Positions 25,440-34,075 of a stretch of DNA of 63,814 nucleotides are shown here, one piece after another. Under the pieces are notes generated by a model that worked only from the letters and a program-made list of their open reading frames with translations, made no database searches and was not told the origin of the DNA. The position numbers and the translations under genes were made by a program. Where the stretch lies: contig NZ_VSST01000067.1 in NCBI RefSeq assembly GCF_019402665.1, forward strand, positions 1-63,814, given 5' to 3'. Source of the DNA: Bradyrhizobium canariense. GTDB taxonomy: Bacteria > Pseudomonadota > Alphaproteobacteria > Rhizobiales > Xanthobacteraceae. Numbering within the stretch: the stretch's first letter is position 1; every line of letters starts with the position of its first letter.

Positions 25440-25859
25440 ATGAAGGTCAAAGACGTGATGCACAAGGGTGTCGACTGGGTCAGCCCTGACACCCCTATCA
25501 CCGAACTTGCCAAATTAATGCGGGCGCACGACATCGGCTGCATTCCGGTTGGCGAGGACGACAAGCTGGTCGGGATGGTGACCGACCGCGACATCGTCTG
25601 CAAAGGGCTCGCAAGCCACAACTTCGATGCCGGCCGCGCGACAGCGCGCGATGTGATGACCGAAGGCATCCATTGCTGCCGGGAGGACGATGACCTCGCG
25701 AAGGCGATGCATCATATGGAGAAGCTGCAGGTCCGCAGGCTGCCGGTGATCAACAAGAGCAAGCGGATGGTCGGCATCATCAGTCTGGGTGACGCCAGCC
25801 ATTCCGCGTCCGGTGATGTGCTGACCGACACCGTCAGGAGTGTTGCGGCGCATCACTGA
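25440..25859 (+). CDS. CBS-domain pair protein (139 aa)
   Basis: Two CBS motifs fill the protein: MKVKDVMHKGVDWVSPDTPI to KLVGMVTDRDIV, and TARDVMTEGIHCCREDD to RMVGIISLGDAS. Stand-alone CBS pairs usually bind adenine nucleotides and control a partner protein. The start at 25440 follows GGAACGGAG. The gene sits between the YbaK-like gene and the NAD-GDH gene in the same direction, with gaps of about 230 and 180 bases, so separate transcripts are likely. Confidence 0.85.
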   Translation: MKVKDVMHKGVDWVSPDTPITELAKLMRAHDIGCIPVGEDDKLVGMVTDRDIVCKGLASHNFDAGRATARDVMTEGIHCCREDDDLAKAMHHMEKLQVRRLPVINKSKRMVGIISLGDASHSASGDVLTDTVRSVAAHH

Positions 25860-26040
25860 AGTAGGGCCAGGGCTCCTCTCGCGATCACCGCTCGGTCCGA
25901 CGTTGAGCTGAGCCCGAGCCATGCGTTTAACAAGGACCCATCGCGCGGCGCGAAAGCGGCGGCCCGACGTGCTCTACTTTGCGTCGGTGTGACCGCAAAA
26001 TGATAATAATGCGGACACGGCGCGGCAAATGGAGGACGCG

Positions 26041-29000
26041 ATGGCGTGGCGTGACGACAAGGCCCGCGCAACCCTGATCCGCGACGCAGCAGGCAGCGTG
26101 CCGCCGGGAAAGAGCTCCCGGGCCTTTGCCGAGCCTCTGTTCGGCTACAGCAATATCGAGGATCTCGACAATTACGATGCCGCCTCGCTCGCCCTCCTGG
26201 CGGAGCACGCCTGGGAGCATGTACAGCGGCGCACGTCGGGCTGCGCCGATATCCGCGTGGTCAATCCGACGTTGCCGAACGGGCGCGAGATTTCCGTGCT
26301 CGAGATTCTCAACGACAACATGCCTTTCCTGTACGACTCCACGATGGCAGAGCTCGCCGAGCAGGGTATCGAAGTCACACTCGTCGCCCACCCGATCATC
26401 GCAGTGGAGCGCGATGCTGAGGGCAAGCTGCTGCGCTTCTACGGCGAAGCACTGCCAGAGGGAGCAAGGGGCGCACGCGAAAGCCTGATTCACCTCCATA
26501 TCACCCGCCTGGACGCCGACGCCGATCGCCAGAAGCTGATCGACGGACTCGCCAGGGCGTTGAACAACGTCCGCGCCTGCGTCACCGACTGGCGCGCCAT
26601 GCGTGACCGCGTCGAGGAAGCGATCAAGACGTTCTCTTCCAATCCGCCGCCGCTGCCGATCGACGAGGTCGCCGAAGCCAACCAGTTCCTGCAATGGCTC
26701 TGCGCGGACAATTTCACTTTCCTCGGCGTGCGCGAATATCGCTTCTCGCCCGACAGCGATGCGTCGGACGACATCACGACCGGCGAAGGCCTCGGCATCC
26801 TCCGCGATCCGGATACGAAGGTCCTGCGACGCGGCAACGAAATGGTGGTGATGACATCGGAAATTCGCGAGTTCATGCACGAGCCGACGCTGCTGATCGT
26901 CATCAAGGCCAATGTCTCAAGCCTCGTCCATCGCCGCATCCGGATGGATTATGTCGGCATCAAGCTCTATGCACCCGACGGCCGGCTCGAGGGCGAATTG
27001 CGCGTCGTCGGCCTGTTTACATCAGGGGCCTATACCCGCTCGGTGCGGCAGATCCCTTATGTGCGCCACAAGGTTTCGCGGGTGCTGCAGCGCGCCGGCT
27101 TCGACCCGAACGGCCATTCGGGCAAGGCGCTCATGCATATCCTCGAAGATTATCCGCGTGACGAGCTGTTCCAGATCGACGTCGACTCGCTCTACAATTT
27201 CGTCATCGAGGTCCTGATTCTCTACGAGCGCCCACGCGTCCGGGCGCTAGCGCGCGTAGACAAGTTCGATCGCTTCGTCTCCATCCTCACCTTCATTCCG
27301 CGCGACAAATACGACACCGACGTCCGCACGCGCGTCGGAGCCTTCCTGTCGCAGGTCTACAAGGGGACCCTGTCGGCTTCCTACGTATCGTTCCCTGAAG
27401 GCGCGCTTGCGCGCGTCCACTTCATCATCGGGCGCTATGAAGGCAAGACGCCCGTCGTCGAGCGCGCCACGCTCGAAGCCGGGATCAGCGCCATTGCCGC
27501 GACCTGGGCCGACAAGCTGAAAGCCGCGCTCACCGCGTCGACCGACGGCATGCGGGCGCGCATGCTCGCCAACCGCTATGCCCAATCCTTTAGCGGCGGT
27601 TATACCGAGGTTTTCACAGCGGAGCAGGCCATCGCCGATATCGCGACCATCGAAAGGCTGACCCCAGCCCGCCCGGTGACGATTTCGGTGCACCGGGACA
27701 AGGGCGAGGACGATCCCAGGCGCTTCGGGCTGAAGGTGTTCTCCGACGCCGCACCGCTATCGCTATCCTATCGCGTACCGGTGATCGAAAACCACGGCCT
27801 GCGCGTGGTCAACGAACGCACTTATCAGATCGTGCCCGGTAACAGGCCCGAGCCGGTCTGGCTGCACGACATGACGATCGAGACCAGCGACGGCGAGCCG
27901 ATCGAGATCAGCCCGGACTTCAGCCATCGCCTGGAAGCCTCGATCATGGCGGTGGTCGCTGATCGCGCCGAATCCGACGGATACAACGCCCTGATACTGC
28001 GCACGCCCCTCGGCTGGCGGGAAGTCTCGACCATCCGGGCACTGTCGCGCTATTTGCACCAGATCCGCGCCCCCTTCACCCAGGACTATATGTGGGAGAC
28101 CTTGCGCAAGAACGCCGGGATCACAGCCAACCTCGTCGCGCTGTTCCAGTCCCGCTGCGATCCGCGCCTTGACCTTACCGATCGCGAGCGTTCGGCGCGC
28201 GAGACAACTCTCCTTGCCGAGATCGAGGAGCAGCTCAAATCCGTCGCCTCGCTCGACGAAGACCGCATCCTGCGCCGTTTCACCAATCTGGTGCAGTCGA
28301 CCATCCGCACCAATCTGTGGCAGATCGGCGAGGATGGGCATCCGCGTCCGGTAATCTCCTTCAAGTTCGACGCGCGGCGGATCGACGATTTGCCGGCGCC
28401 GCGACCTCTCTACGAGATCTTCGTCTATTCGCCTCGTGTCGAAGGCATTCACCTGCGCTTCGGCAAGGTTGCGCGCGGTGGCTTGCGCTGGTCCGATCGG
28501 CCGCAGGATTTCCGCACCGAGATCCTCGGCCTGGTCAAGGCCCAGCAGGTCAAGAACGCCGTGATCGTGCCGGTCGGCGCCAAGGGCGGCTTCGTGCCCA
28601 AGCGCCTGCCGCCGCCTTCCAATCGCGACGCCTGGCTCGCGGAGGGCACCGAAGCCTATCGCATCTTCGTTCGCTCGCTGCTCGAACTCACCGACAATCT
28701 CGACGGCGACATCATCGTGCCGCCCGGTTCGACCGTGCGGCATGACGGCGACGACCCCTATCTGGTCGTCGCCGCCGACAAAGGCACCGCGACCTTCTCC
28801 GACATCGCCAATGCGATTTCGGCCGAAAAGAACCATTGGCTCGGCGATGCCTTCGCCTCCGGCGGCAGCCAGGGCTACGACCACAAGAAGATGGGGATCA
28901 CAGCGCGCGGCGCTTGGGAAGCGGTCAAGCGCCACTTCCGCGAGCTCGGCACCGATATTCAGACCATGCCTTTCACCGTGGTCGGCGTCGGCGACATGTC

Positions 29001-30855
29001 CGGCGATGTCTTCGGCAATGGCATGCTGCTCTCGCCGGCGACAAAGCTCGTGGCGGCTTTCGATCACCGCGACATCTTCATCGATCCCTCCCCCGATCCG
29101 ACGATCAGCTTCGCCGAACGCAAGCGCCTGTTCGACCTGACGCGATCAAGCTGGCAGGACTACAACAAGTCGCTGATCTCGCAAGGCGGCGGCGTGTTCT
29201 CGCGCACGCTCAAGGCGGTCCCGCTCGCACCGGAAGTGCGGAGCCTGCTCGATCTCGACAAGCCGCAGGCTACGCCGTTCGAGGTGATGACCGCGATCCT
29301 GAAAGCGCGCGCCGACCTTCTATGGTTTGGCGGCATCGGCACCTATATACGCGCATCGGGAGAGAGCGACGATCAGGCCGGTGACCGCGCCAACGATCCG
29401 ATCCGCATCGCGGGCGCCGATGTTCGCGCCCGGGTGATCGGCGAAGGCGCCAATCTCGGCGTCACCCAGCGCGGCCGCATCGAAGCGGCGCAGAAGGGCG
29501 TCAAGCTCAACACCGACGCCATCGACAACTCGGCCGGTGTGAACACGTCCGACCTCGAGGTCAATATCAAGATCGCGCTGGCGCGCCCCGAACGCGAGGG
29601 ACGCCTCAGCCCCGCCGACCGCAACAGCCTGCTAGCTACGATGACCGACGAGGTCGGCACGCTGGTGCTGCGCAACAACTACCTGCAGACGCTGGCGCTC
29701 TCGCTCGCCGAGCGCAAAGGCGTGGCCGAGACCGGCTTCCTCACCCGCCTGATGCAGTCGCTCGAGCAGCGCGGTTTGCTGAGCCGCTCCGTCGAGTTCT
29801 TGCCGGACGACGCAGCGCTCACCGAGCGCACGCGGCGCGGCCAAGCCCTGACACGGCCGGAGCTTGCCGTATTGCTCGCCTACGCCAAGCTGACGCTCTA
29901 CGAGGACCTGCTCCTCACCAGCGTGCCGGACGATCCTTATCTCGCCCGCAGACTGACCCTTTACTTCCCGCGCGAGGTTCCCGACAAGTTCCCGAGCGCG
30001 GTCGAGCTCCATCGTCTCCGACGCGAGATCATCGCAACCAGTCTCGTCAATGCCGTGATCAACCGCGGGGGCCCGGCCTGCGTCGTGCGCCTGACCGACG
30101 AGACCGACGCCGATATCTGGACCATCGTCATGGCGCAGGTGGCGGTGGACGCGATCTACGAGCTCAGGCGGCTCAATGACGAGATCGACGCGCTCGACAC
30201 ACGTATCGACGGGCAGTTGCAGCTCAGCCTCTACGCGGCGATCCAGGACCTCCTGCTCTCCCGCATGGTCTGGTACGTGCGCAATGTCGATTTCAAGGAC
30301 GGGCTGGAGGCCGTTGTCGCGCGCTTCGGCCAAGCTATCCGCCAGATCGTCGCCGGGCTCGACACCACCCTGCCGACGGACTTGCAGCCCGCACGTGCCA
30401 AGCGTCGGCAGGACCTGACTGATGCCGGCGTCCCGGCCGGCCTCGCCTGCGAACTCGCCGATCTCGACTTCCTGGTCTCGGCACCGGATATCGTGACCGT
30501 GGCGGAGCGCACCAGCCGCAGCATCAGCGATGCCGCCGCGACATTCTTTGCCGCCGAGGCGAATTTCCGGCTCGACCGGATCATTGCCGCCGCGCGCAGC
30601 GTGCTGGCAAACGATTATTTCGAACGTATGGCCATCGATCGCGCCGTTGAGCAGATCGCTTGCGCCGAAAGAAGACTGGCAGCGCATATGCTGGCAACCG
30701 GCCAGTCCGGCCAGCAGGCCGTCGAGACCTGGCTCGCGGCTCACCCCGAAGCGACGCGCATCCGCCGCTCGGTCGAGGAAATTGCCGCCACCGGACTGAC
30801 GCTCGCCAAGCTGACTGTGGCCGCGAACTTGCTGGGGGATCTGGTCAAAGCCTGA
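26041..30855 (+). CDS. Large NAD-specific glutamate dehydrogenase (1604 aa)
   Basis: This matches the 180-kDa class of NAD-glutamate dehydrogenases, which deaminate glutamate to 2-oxoglutarate and ammonium. Its long N-terminal half has ACT-like regulatory segments. The catalytic half carries RGGLRWSDRPQDFRTEILGL, the substrate-Lys block VGAKGGFVPKRLP, DGDIIVPPGS, and the NAD-binding VVGVGDMSGDVFGNGML, followed by ARVIGEGANLGVTQRGRIE. The start at 26041 (MAWRDDKAR) is preferred to 26029 because GGAGGA overlaps the upstream ATG at ideal spacing. It links amino-acid breakdown to the citric acid cycle. Confidence 0.93.
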   Translation: MAWRDDKARATLIRDAAGSVPPGKSSRAFAEPLFGYSNIEDLDNYDAASLALLAEHAWEHVQRRTSGCADIRVVNPTLPNGREISVLEILNDNMPFLYDSTMAELAEQGIEVTLVAHPIIAVERDAEGKLLRFYGEALPEGARGARESLIHLHITRLDADADRQKLIDGLARALNNVRACVTDWRAMRDRVEEAIKTFSSNPPPLPIDEVAEANQFLQWLCADNFTFLGVREYRFSPDSDASDDITTGEGLGILRDPDTKVLRRGNEMVVMTSEIREFMHEPTLLIVIKANVSSLVHRRIRMDYVGIKLYAPDGRLEGELRVVGLFTSGAYTRSVRQIPYVRHKVSRVLQRAGFDPNGHSGKALMHILEDYPRDELFQIDVDSLYNFVIEVLILYERPRVRALARVDKFDRFVSILTFIPRDKYDTDVRTRVGAFLSQVYKGTLSASYVSFPEGALARVHFIIGRYEGKTPVVERATLEAGISAIAATWADKLKAALTASTDGMRARMLANRYAQSFSGGYTEVFTAEQAIADIATIERLTPARPVTISVHRDKGEDDPRRFGLKVFSDAAPLSLSYRVPVIENHGLRVVNERTYQIVPGNRPEPVWLHDMTIETSDGEPIEISPDFSHRLEASIMAVVADRAESDGYNALILRTPLGWREVSTIRALSRYLHQIRAPFTQDYMWETLRKNAGITANLVALFQSRCDPRLDLTDRERSARETTLLAEIEEQLKSVASLDEDRILRRFTNLVQSTIRTNLWQIGEDGHPRPVISFKFDARRIDDLPAPRPLYEIFVYSPRVEGIHLRFGKVARGGLRWSDRPQDFRTEILGLVKAQQVKNAVIVPVGAKGGFVPKRLPPPSNRDAWLAEGTEAYRIFVRSLLELTDNLDGDIIVPPGSTVRHDGDDPYLVVAADKGTATFSDIANAISAEKNHWLGDAFASGGSQGYDHKKMGITARGAWEAVKRHFRELGTDIQTMPFTVVGVGDMSGDVFGNGMLLSPATKLVAAFDHRDIFIDPSPDPTISFAERKRLFDLTRSSWQDYNKSLISQGGGVFSRTLKAVPLAPEVRSLLDLDKPQATPFEVMTAILKARADLLWFGGIGTYIRASGESDDQAGDRANDPIRIAGADVRARVIGEGANLGVTQRGRIEAAQKGVKLNTDAIDNSAGVNTSDLEVNIKIALARPEREGRLSPADRNSLLATMTDEVGTLVLRNNYLQTLALSLAERKGVAETGFLTRLMQSLEQRGLLSRSVEFLPDDAALTERTRRGQALTRPELAVLLAYAKLTLYEDLLLTSVPDDPYLARRLTLYFPREVPDKFPSAVELHRLRREIIATSLVNAVINRGGPACVVRLTDETDADIWTIVMAQVAVDAIYELRRLNDEIDALDTRIDGQLQLSLYAAIQDLLLSRMVWYVRNVDFKDGLEAVVARFGQAIRQIVAGLDTTLPTDLQPARAKRRQDLTDAGVPAGLACELADLDFLVSAPDIVTVAERTSRSISDAAATFFAAEANFRLDRIIAAARSVLANDYFERMAIDRAVEQIACAERRLAAHMLATGQSGQQAVETWLAAHPEATRIRRSVEEIAATGLTLAKLTVAANLLGDLVKA

Positions 30856-30906
30856 GGGCGTGCGAGGCAGGGATGTGAAATTTGGCCGGCGAAACGGAGG
30901 ACTCCC

Positions 30907-31227
30907 ATGATCCACGCGACTTGCCATACCGCCGATAATCTCCGCTGCATCGAGTTCGATGCCACAACTTGGTTCAACGAGGCTGACGCTCCGAGCATTA
31001 TCGATTTGGCCCAACGAGGATGGGTCAGCACGGCGATTGCAGAGTCCCTTGAGCGCCGACGAGGATACGAACGCTTGCACGACCTCGTTGAGTATGCAGC
31101 AAAGCGACTGCAACCGGAATCCCAGGAGCACCCAACCTGGGAAACTTTCGAATGCGTCGTCGATGGACCCGACGCCGTGGCCTGGCTCGAGAAGAACCGG
31201 CTCGAAATTGTGGCGAGTATCCGCTAA
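30907..31227 (+). CDS. Hypothetical protein (106 aa)
   Basis: A small soluble protein (MIHATCHTADNLRCIEFDAT to EKNRLEIVASIR) with a clear GGAGG before its ATG, 50 bases after the NAD-GDH gene. It is acidic to neutral, has two Cys near the N-terminus (TCHTADNLRC), several Trp, and no membrane segment. No domain was recognised. It is the last gene before the presumed island boundary at 31.6 kb. Confidence 0.55.
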   Translation: MIHATCHTADNLRCIEFDATTWFNEADAPSIIDLAQRGWVSTAIAESLERRRGYERLHDLVEYAAKRLQPESQEHPTWETFECVVDGPDAVAWLEKNRLEIVASIR

Positions 31228-31638
31228 GCCACGGGAAGCGCAGCAATGGCGATGATCGATTGGCGACGTCGTCAGCGAAACGGCAATGGCGCTCCCTAGC
31301 TAGAGCAACCGGCCAAGCCGTGCTACGCAGCATCCTGTCAGTCGTGGCTTAACCCACTCACAGGGCCTGGCATAGCCCCGCGCCCCGCATGCGCCGATGC
31401 ACGCTCGGGAACCTTATGCTCGAATCGGGCCGCTGTTAGATTCAATCTGCTGTCGCAGCGATCTCATTCTGTTCTCTTAGGACGAAATACCTTGATCCAC
31501 CGCATGGTATTACTATCCACCACAAGCACGGAGTAAGAACCCAACGCATGACGCAAGAAATATTTTGGCGCGTCACGGCCTCCCGTTTGGCGGTGCCAAA
31601 TCGGTGCCACGCGGTTTCGGTTTTAGGAGGAAAGCGTG

Positions 31639-31706
31639 CTTGCGGGCCAATCGCTTGAGAGTGGTCGGCGCACCAGGGCTCGAACCTGGGACCCGCTGAT
31701 TAAGAG
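31639..31706 (-). repeat. Partial tRNA-Lys copy, presumed att site (left)
   Basis: These 68 bases match 62441-62508 with four substitutions. The last 40 (31667-31706) are identical and cover the acceptor 3' strand, T-arm, variable loop and 3' part of the anticodon stem-loop of tRNA-Lys. The sequence then diverges, so no full tRNA can form, and one substitution falls at the acceptor end. This is the signature of an attachment-site duplicate. Confidence 0.75.
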
Positions 31707-31732
31707 GCGTATGATTTATCTGTAAGATCAAT

Positions 31733-31803
31733 GGCCATTCCGACAAAAGACTCGTTGAACGTGCATTAAATCCACAATTGGATTTCCATTTGTCGGAATG
31801 TCC
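31733..31803. repeat. Nested inverted repeat near the island left end
   Basis: Outer arms of 15 bases (GGCCATTCCGACAAA at 31733-31747 and its near-complement at 31789-31803, one mismatch) enclose a second pair, AAATCC and GGATTT (31768-31785). The unit is 71 bases and lies 27 bases inside the tRNA fragment. It might be a recombinase or excisionase arm site, a MITE-like remnant or an RNA hairpin. Confidence 0.55.
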
Positions 31804-31880
31804 CGGTACCAAATACGCGCAGCACGCGACAGGACGAGGCGTCGGGGGTTCGAGTCAGGAGACCGCTACATGGCTGGGCC

Positions 31881-31953
31881 CACTACTGTGGAGGCGCTGT
31901 TCTCTTACCGGAGGGCAGCTTAACTCCCGGCCTCGCACCTTGATAGCCCGCCA
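31881..31953 (+). repeat. Dispersed 74-base repeat, copy B
   Basis: This is the second copy of the segment at 12941-13014, in the same orientation, with one base fewer and a few substitutions in the last third. It sits about 175 bases inside the presumed island edge, whereas copy A is far outside the island. Confidence 0.75.
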
Positions 31954-32313
31954 GAAGCCGCCGTTCTCGCGCGGTCCACGCACGTCCATGCGTCCACGTG
32001 AAATTCACGATTCCGACGGAGCCGCAGCCGGTCGCTCTCGTCGAACGACAGGTTGAGTAGGTGGCGACGCGGTCGAACTGGCGCGCTTTTTCGAAATACT
32101 GGCCTCCGATAGATTGTCTGCCGAGTCATCGATTGCCTCCTCCGAAATCCGAAGGGACTCGCGATGAAGGCGTTCAATACGAGGCTGCACCGGCGCAAAC
32201 TGCCGAACATCGTGGCATTTCGGCATTGGTGTCTTCGGAACCGCGACCGAACGGCAAACAATGCCGCACAAACGCGCGAAAATGATCCGATAACGCCCAT
32301 TGGAAGCTGAAGC

Positions 32314-33753
32314 ATGTCTCAGTCGGTACACGTTCACGCCTTTCGCGATCTTCTGGACGACAGGGGCGTCGTTGACGATCCAGCGCGGATCGCGGCCTAC
32401 ACAACGGATCAGCGCCAGCTCTTCACGGGCTCGACGTTTGCCGTGCTGAAGCCGGCGACGACAAAGCAGGTCGCCGACATTGTACGGCTGGCGGCGCACC
32501 ACGGTATCGGAATTGTTCCACAAGGCGGCAACACCAGCTATTGCGGCGGCGCGACGCCGGATGCCTCCGGGCGCCAGATTGTCGTGAGCCTCGAGCGGAT
32601 GGACCGGATCCGCGAAATCGATCCCGTCTCCATGAGCATCTCTGTCGATGCCGGCGTCATCCTGAAGAACATACAGGACGCCGCGGCGGCTGCCGGACTT
32701 CTGTTGCCGCTCAGCCTCGGCGCGGAAGGCAGTTGCAGGATCGGCGGCAACATCGGCACGAACGCGGGCGGGCTGTCGGTCGTCAGGTACGGGATGACGC
32801 GCGATCTGCTGCTCGGAATCGAGGCGGTGCTGCCGGACGGGACGGTGGTGTCCGACATGCGCAAGCTGCGGAAGAACAATACCGGCTATGACGTCAAACA
32901 GTGCTTCGTCGGAAGCGAGGGGACTCTCGGCATCGTCACCGGCGCAGTGTTGCGTCTCGCGCCCTTGCCGACCCGCCGCGCTACTGCCTGGCTGAAGCTC
33001 GCGAGCGGCGCGCCGCTCGCTGAGCTTCTCGCCCTGGTCCGTCGCGAGTCCGCGGATCTGCTGACCACTTTCGAATTCATGGCGGCCCGATCCATCGCGC
33101 TCGCAACCGCAGCAATGACCGCCCCCCCCTCGCTTGGAGCGGGCCCAGCAGGCGCCGTCCTCGTCGAGTTCGCCTCTTCCTCACGTCATCTCGATCTCGA
33201 CGAACTGATGGAAGCCGTTCTGGCCGAGGCGATAGAGTCCGGATGGATCGAGGACGCATTGCTGGCGCAGAGCGGATCGCAGCGGACCGCGATGTGGCGG
33301 CTCCGCGAGACCATCCCCGAGGGCGAGAAATGCCGGAACGGATCGGTCAAGCACGACATCTCGGTGCCGCTTTCGTCTATTCAACACTTTCTGGATTTGG
33401 CCGGTTCGCAGGTGCGATCGTATGACGCCGACCTTGAGCTGTCCGTCTATGGCCATGTCGGCGACGGTAATCTGCACTATAACGTGCTCGTTCCTCCCGA
33501 TGTCGACCGACTGGAGTTCACCGAGCGGATCGAAGGCAGCCTGTCGCTGCAACTCTACGACACGGCCGCGGCGCTCGGCGGCACGTTCAGCGCGGAGCAC
33601 GGCGTCGGTCGTTTCAAAAAGCACCTTCTGGAGCGATACGGCGATGTTGGGCGTATCGCGGCGATGCGCCGGATCAAGACCGCCTTTGATCCGGCTGATA
33701 TCATGAACGCCGGCGCAATCGTTCGTCCGCTGGGCGAGACGTCTGCCTCTTGA
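32314..33753 (+). CDS. FAD-binding 2-hydroxyacid dehydrogenase, GlcD/D2HGDH family (479 aa)
   Basis: N-terminal FAD_binding_4 domain: GIVPQGGNTSYCGGATPD binds the FAD pyrophosphate, GAEGSCRIGGNIGTNAGG follows, and NNTGYDVKQCFVGSEGTLGI closes it. The C-terminal FAD-oxidase_C domain carries the metal-binding VYGHVGDGNLHYNVLVPPD and FSAEHGVGRFKK. Relatives oxidise D-lactate, glycolate or D-2-hydroxyglutarate and pass electrons to quinone or an ETF. Which acid is used here cannot be told. It is the first gene inside the island on the plus strand and points at the DadA-like gene, from which a terminator hairpin separates it. Confidence 0.88.
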   Translation: MSQSVHVHAFRDLLDDRGVVDDPARIAAYTTDQRQLFTGSTFAVLKPATTKQVADIVRLAAHHGIGIVPQGGNTSYCGGATPDASGRQIVVSLERMDRIREIDPVSMSISVDAGVILKNIQDAAAAAGLLLPLSLGAEGSCRIGGNIGTNAGGLSVVRYGMTRDLLLGIEAVLPDGTVVSDMRKLRKNNTGYDVKQCFVGSEGTLGIVTGAVLRLAPLPTRRATAWLKLASGAPLAELLALVRRESADLLTTFEFMAARSIALATAAMTAPPSLGAGPAGAVLVEFASSSRHLDLDELMEAVLAEAIESGWIEDALLAQSGSQRTAMWRLRETIPEGEKCRNGSVKHDISVPLSSIQHFLDLAGSQVRSYDADLELSVYGHVGDGNLHYNVLVPPDVDRLEFTERIEGSLSLQLYDTAAALGGTFSAEHGVGRFKKHLLERYGDVGRIAAMRRIKTAFDPADIMNAGAIVRPLGETSAS

Positions 33754-33844
33754 ATCATCGGCGGCGCGCTGGCGATCTTTCGTCGCGGGTCGAACGGTGC
33801 ATCGTCGGCTGGGGTACCTCGATTGCCCAAATCGCCTTGTCCTT

Positions 33845-33874
33845 AAAGAAAGAGCCACTCCGAAGGAGTGGCTC
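33845..33874 (-). terminator. Rho-independent terminator for the minus-strand operon
   Basis: Arms GAGCCACTCC (33852-33861) and GGAGTGGCTC (33865-33874) pair perfectly around a three-base loop. On the minus strand the hairpin is followed by TTTCTTTAAGG, a U-rich tail. It lies about 200 bases after the minus-strand DadA-like gene, which it probably ends. The converging plus-strand gene may also use the stem. Confidence 0.7.
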
Positions 33875-34075
33875 AGGTTGGGGAGGAATTCCTGATGCCG
33901 TCGCGTGAGCAGCTTGAGGTTTCTTCGTAGAACCTGACGAACTCGACCAACTCCTACCGTTTTGCGTCCATAAGCCGGCGGACTTGACGGCGCGGAAACA
34001 TGGAGTCCCGCTCACTCGTCTGCCGGAACCTTGGCTTCGCTCGGTACGCGTCAGGCCTGACTTCCGGCTCGATCT

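Larger units (their letters stand above)
31228..32313. other. Gene-free boundary zone holding the tRNA-Lys fragment and repeats
   Basis: About 1.1 kb without a recognisable gene. It holds the partial tRNA-Lys copy (31639-31706), a nested inverted repeat (31733-31803) and copy B of the dispersed 74-base repeat (31881-31953). The overlapping minus-strand frames at 31920-32523 show no integrase signature. Confidence 0.5.

Noticed and set aside
27763..29067. 434-codon minus-strand ORF inside the NAD-GDH gene
   Set aside because: Antisense shadow of a long, motif-rich gene in high-GC DNA.
29632..31131. 499-codon minus-strand ORF at the end of NAD-GDH
   Set aside because: Antisense to the GDH C-terminal region and the small downstream gene; no domain was recognised in its translation.
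31639..31706. A second functional tRNA-Lys gene
   Set aside because: The match stops at the anticodon loop; the 5' half needed for the acceptor, D-arm and anticodon stems is absent.
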